Positions 57,880-64,000 of a stretch of 64,000 nucleotides of DNA are shown one piece after another. The DNA lies in assembly GCF_001700435.1 (NCBI RefSeq), contig NZ_LYPC01000027.1, positions 1,170,433 through 1,234,432 of the forward strand, read 5' to 3'. A program made the translations under genes and the position numbers. The stretch comes from Paenibacillus pectinilyticus (GTDB taxonomy: Bacteria; Bacillota; Bacilli; Paenibacillales; NBRC-103111). Within the stretch, counting starts at the first letter, position 1. The number at the start of each line of letters is the position of its first letter. Below the pieces are notes generated by a model, which saw only the letters and a program-made list of their open reading frames with translations, did not search any database and was not told where the DNA came from.

Positions 57880-59781
57880 GTGCGCCACGCATGGCGATTA
57901 ACTAGGCGGTGAAAGTCCGCTGTGGGGGCTTGTAGTTGCCAACCACTAGCCAAGAGCAAGGGTGTCCACCGCGAGGTGGAATCTGAAGGAAGCTGGAGGC
58001 AAAATTCCGACCCGAGGAACACGAACACCATAAGGCATAGGATATGGGACGAATTTGCCAAACAAAATGAAGTCCAATAAACTACACGGACATACCTATG
58101 TAGATGATGCGGGTACATGGAAGGAAAGTGAATCGTCTTACCGTGGGAGATCTCATGGACGTGAGGAAATCATTTGGAATCACGGTTGAAACAAGATTTG
58201 CCATGAGAAGTCAGCAGAAGCCATAGTACCTGACGTAGATAGACGACAGAAGGGAAGGGCCGAACCTTAGGAGGTGTTAAGTTAATGAAAGTTACTAAAA
58301 CAGGAAAAAAGGGCAGCCAACTTCCATGGGAAGGCTCCATGCAGAAAGATAGTGCGGAACACGAAGGATATGCGGGAGTGCACAGTTCTGTATGGATAAC
58401 TGAAAACAACAACACCAACGCAAACGAGTCGAAGGATGAATTACTTGAGCAGATTGTGAGCAGAGAAAACTTGAACCAAGCGTTCAAAAAGGTCAAAGCA
58501 AACAAGGGATCTCATGGAATCGATGGGATGAAAGTAGAGGAACTTCTACAATATCTTAAAGAAAACGGAGAGGCGCTCAAACAATCCATTCTGGATGGAA
58601 AATACCGTCCAAGTCCCGTTCGAAGGGTAGAAATACCGAAAGAGAACGGAAAGAAAAGAAATCTTGGCATTCCAAACGTGGTAGATCGAGTTGTTCAACA
58701 AGCAATCGCTCAGGTGCTCACGCCAATCTACGAGAAACAGTTCTCAGAAAACAGCTATGGCTTTCGCCCCAAGAGAAGTGCACACGATGCAATTAGGAAA
58801 AGCCAAAGCCATATAGATGAAGGATACAAATATGTAGTGGATATGGACTTAGAGAAATACTTCGATACGGTGAATCAAAGTAAGCTCGTCGAGGTACTAT
58901 CGAGAACCATTGAGGATGGGCGAGTCATTTCACTCATACATAAATACCTGAAATCAGGAGTTATTGTGAAGCAACGCTTTGAGGAAACGGAAGTCGGCGT
59001 ACCGCAAGGTGGTAACTTAAGTCCAATTCTTAGCAACATCATGCTGAATGAATTAGATAAAGAGTTAGAGAAAAGAGGACATAAATTCGTACGCTACGCG
59101 GACGATCTCCTCATCTTTTGTAAAAGTAGAAGAAGTGCCGAGCGGGCACTAGAGAACATACTACCTTTTATCACGAAGAAACTATTTCTCAAAGTGAATC
59201 GAGAGAAAACAACAGTAGATGAGGCGAAAGGGATCAAATTTCTTGGGTTTTCATTCTACCGAAACAGAGGGAAAGCAAGAGTCAGAATACACCCGAAATC
59301 CACAGCTAAGATGAAAGCGAAAATAAAGGCGCTTACGTCAAGAAGCAATGGAATGGGAAATGAGGCACGAGCAGAAACCCTGAAACGTTATATTATGGGA
59401 TGGGTAAACTACTTTAAAATAGCAGACATGAAGAAACTTCTCCAAATAACGGATGAATGGATGAGAAGGCGGATTCGCATGATCTACTGGAAGCAATGGA
59501 AACGGGTTAGAACTAGGTTTAACAAGCTACAAACACTCGGAGTACAGCTACAGAAAGCATGGGAGTTTGCAAACACAAGAAAGAGCTATTGGAGAACATC
59601 CAAAAGCCCAATCCTCGATAAATCCCTCGGAAACAATACCATAAAAAGCCTAGGATTCCTTTTCTTTTCTGACTATTATCGACAAGTCACAGCGTGAACT
59701 AAGGAACCGCCGTATACCGAACGGTACGTACGGTGGTGTGGGAGGTCGGCTACTCAATTAATGGGTAGCCTCCTACCCGAT
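57880..59781 (+). mobile_element. Group II intron with reverse transcriptase
   Basis: The 5' end GTGCGCCACGCATGGCG and the downstream GGCGGTGAAAGTCC are typical of bacterial group II introns. Domain V can be seen at about 59702-59745 (GGAACCGCCGTATACCGAAC, then GGTACGTACGGTGGTGT). Domain VI, GGCTACTC-AATTAAT-GGGTAGCC, and the end CCTACCCGAT follow. The ends are placed by pattern and may be off by a few bases. Its protein lacks an HNH endonuclease. Exact structural class not assigned. Confidence 0.85.
58285..59697 (+). CDS. ltrA: Group II intron reverse transcriptase/maturase
   Basis: The 470-residue protein carries RT blocks in order: KANKGSHGIDGMKVEELLQY, YRPSPVRRVEIPKENGKKRN, SENSYGFRPKRSAHDAIR, YVVDMDLEKYFDTVN, GVPQGGNLSPILSNIMLNEL and the catalytic FVRYADDLLIFCKS. 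The maturase domain follows (MGWVNYFKIADMKKLLQITD, IRMIYWKQWKRVRTRFNKL). The C-terminus ends YYRQVTA with no HNH endonuclease, so the intron probably uses nicked or single-stranded targets. ATG 58285 follows TTAGGAGGTG. Confidence 0.95.
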   Translation: MKVTKTGKKGSQLPWEGSMQKDSAEHEGYAGVHSSVWITENNNTNANESKDELLEQIVSRENLNQAFKKVKANKGSHGIDGMKVEELLQYLKENGEALKQSILDGKYRPSPVRRVEIPKENGKKRNLGIPNVVDRVVQQAIAQVLTPIYEKQFSENSYGFRPKRSAHDAIRKSQSHIDEGYKYVVDMDLEKYFDTVNQSKLVEVLSRTIEDGRVISLIHKYLKSGVIVKQRFEETEVGVPQGGNLSPILSNIMLNELDKELEKRGHKFVRYADDLLIFCKSRRSAERALENILPFITKKLFLKVNREKTTVDEAKGIKFLGFSFYRNRGKARVRIHPKSTAKMKAKIKALTSRSNGMGNEARAETLKRYIMGWVNYFKIADMKKLLQITDEWMRRRIRMIYWKQWKRVRTRFNKLQTLGVQLQKAWEFANTRKSYWRTSKSPILDKSLGNNTIKSLGFLFFSDYYRQVTA

Positions 59782-59886
59782 CGCGTGTTAGAAGGTTTCC
59801 ACAGGTAACGGCGATCCGTTGATTCACCTACAAATTTGGCATCACGTCCCGCAAATCGTGCATGGATAATTGGGATTTACTCCCGG

Positions 59887-59917
59887 TATAATTAAGGGAA
59901 GTAATGGAACCCATTAC
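59887..59917 (+). promoter_or_regulatory. -10 box and 7-3-7 inverted repeat before secreted GH172 gene
   Basis: A perfect TATAAT (59887-59892) is followed by GTAATGG-AAC-CCATTAC at 59901-59917. This symmetric site would lie at or just after the transcription start, as a repressor operator or a small leader hairpin. No good -35 box is visible. Confidence 0.45.
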
Positions 59918-59926
59918 TAATTCTAA

Positions 59927-63346
<3,420 letters not shown>

Positions 63347-63369
63347 CGTAATCAAAACTGCTTGAGAAC

Positions 63370-63413
63370 AAGGGAAGAGACTGTCAGGGGGAACCTCGAC
63401 GGTCTCTTCCTTA
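63370..63413 (+). terminator. Stem-loop terminator
   Basis: AAGGGAAGAGACTGTC pairs with GACGGTCTCTTCCTT around a 12-base loop, just past the secreted GH172 gene. The T run is short. Confidence 0.65.
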
Positions 63414-63465
63414 CTGCTAATAGACGAAGCTTGTAGGCCTAACTTAAACGGTTTATAATTTATTC

Positions 63466-64000
63466 ATGATAGCGCATCTTGTAAACACCGATGCAAGAGA
63501 AGGAGAGATATATATCTGGCCGATTTCTTACAAACGCTTTCAATGGAGACGGTGGAGGCTCCCTTCGAAATTAATTCTGTTGTTCACCCCGCTTATTGTG
63601 CTGCCAGTCGTCATTGGCTTTTATTATTTTGCCGACGCTTATAACCGTTCGAACAGGGAAACGGTTTCCAATTATTCGCAGCAGGCTTTACAATACATCG
63701 GCGAGAAGATCGACCTGGAACTCTCCAAGTATGAAACAATAAGCAAACAAATGTTTAACGATCCCGAGCTGCAAAGACTTCTTATGGAGAAGCCAAAGGA
63801 TCGATATGAACAAGTCAACCTTACCCAACAAATCATGGACCGCATGAATCTGTTTTTCTCCGGTGAAGAGCGTCAATATGTTCGCGCATGCGTTATTCTC
63901 ACTCCTCAAAACCGCTATAAATTCGGAAATGAGGATCCGCTTGGCTCAACTGAATCGAATGTGCCGTTGTTCAAAATGATCTCGGACGCGGGGGGAAAGA
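63466..64000 (+). CDS. Partial YesM-type histidine kinase (cut by window end)
   Basis: The frame encodes FQWRRWRLPSKLILLFTPLI, then VLPVVIGFYYFADAYNRSNR, YIGEKIDLELSKYETISKQM and FNDPELQRLLMEKPKDRYEQ. This is the N-terminal membrane segment and start of the sensor region of a kinase close to the one at 49889. The only in-frame ATG, at 63466, lies about seven bases after a TATAAT box (63454-63459), which would make the mRNA leaderless. AAGGAGA at about 63496 sits inside the frame with no standard start codon behind it. The kinase domain is outside the window. Confidence 0.75.
   Translation, partial: MIAHLVNTDAREGEIYIWPISYKRFQWRRWRLPSKLILLFTPLIVLPVVIGFYYFADAYNRSNRETVSNYSQQALQYIGEKIDLELSKYETISKQMFNDPELQRLLMEKPKDRYEQVNLTQQIMDRMNLFFSGEERQYVRACVILTPQNRYKFGNEDPLGSTESNVPLFKMISDAGGK

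Overview
The window looks like an accessory stretch of a Paenibacillus or Cohnella-type Firmicute chromosome (inference). The support is the style of its parts: YesM/YesN-type sensor and AraC regulator pairs, LplA/LplB/YtcP-type importers with no ATPase gene, catabolite-repression-like operators, and fragments of the sporulation sigma factor gene sigK. Almost every intact gene serves carbohydrate capture or catabolism. No tRNA, rRNA or CRISPR array was seen.

Layout. 1-1.1 kb: two unrecognised AT-rich genes, the first cut by the window edge. 1.1-4.6 kb: a 5'-truncated sigK copy, a broken ABC ATPase gene and an IS21-family element whose istB has lost its Walker A region. 4.65-20.2 kb: locus A, with a divergent histidine kinase and response regulator, a sugar importer, a sulfatase, a GH2 beta-galactosidase, DgoD and DgoA enzymes, an MFS carrier and an UlaG-like hydrolase. 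20.3-20.8 kb: second sigK fragment. 20.9-36.8 kb: locus B, with a membrane-bound AraC regulator, an LplABC-type importer, two DapA/NanA-family aldolases, an enolase-superfamily dehydratase, a 2-hydroxyacid dehydrogenase, a YhcH/NanQ-like protein, a sialidase-fold enzyme and a large secreted beta-helix protein. 36.8-42.3 kb: a graveyard with two more sigK fragments, a piece of an enolase-family gene, remnants of a Tn7-like transposon (tnsA, tnsC), two other transposase remnants, a broken carbohydrate-binding domain and a second broken ABC ATPase. 43.3-49.5 kb: an esterase, an aldo/keto reductase, an AraC regulator and tagaturonate reductase plus altronate dehydratase. 49.9-63.4 kb: locus C, with a YesM/YesN pair, an importer, a cytoplasmic GH172 (DUF2961) enzyme, a group II intron, and a secreted GH172 enzyme with three ricin-type lectin domains. 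The window ends inside another YesM-type kinase.

How the genes work together (inference). Each locus follows the same plan: a sensor/AraC regulator, a binding protein with two permeases that borrows an ATPase from elsewhere, then cytoplasmic glycosidases and acid-sugar enzymes. Locus A suggests a sulfated galactoside broken down through galactonate. Locus B suggests a nonulosonic or 3-deoxy-ulosonic acid (sialic acid, Kdn, Kdo or Dha) released by a sialidase-fold enzyme and split by an aldolase. Locus C suggests an arabinofuranoside or fructofuranoside. UxaA/UxaB handle galacturonate-derived tagaturonate.

The most unusual structural feature is the set of sigK 3' fragments at the locus boundaries. 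Three are truncated at almost the same codon.
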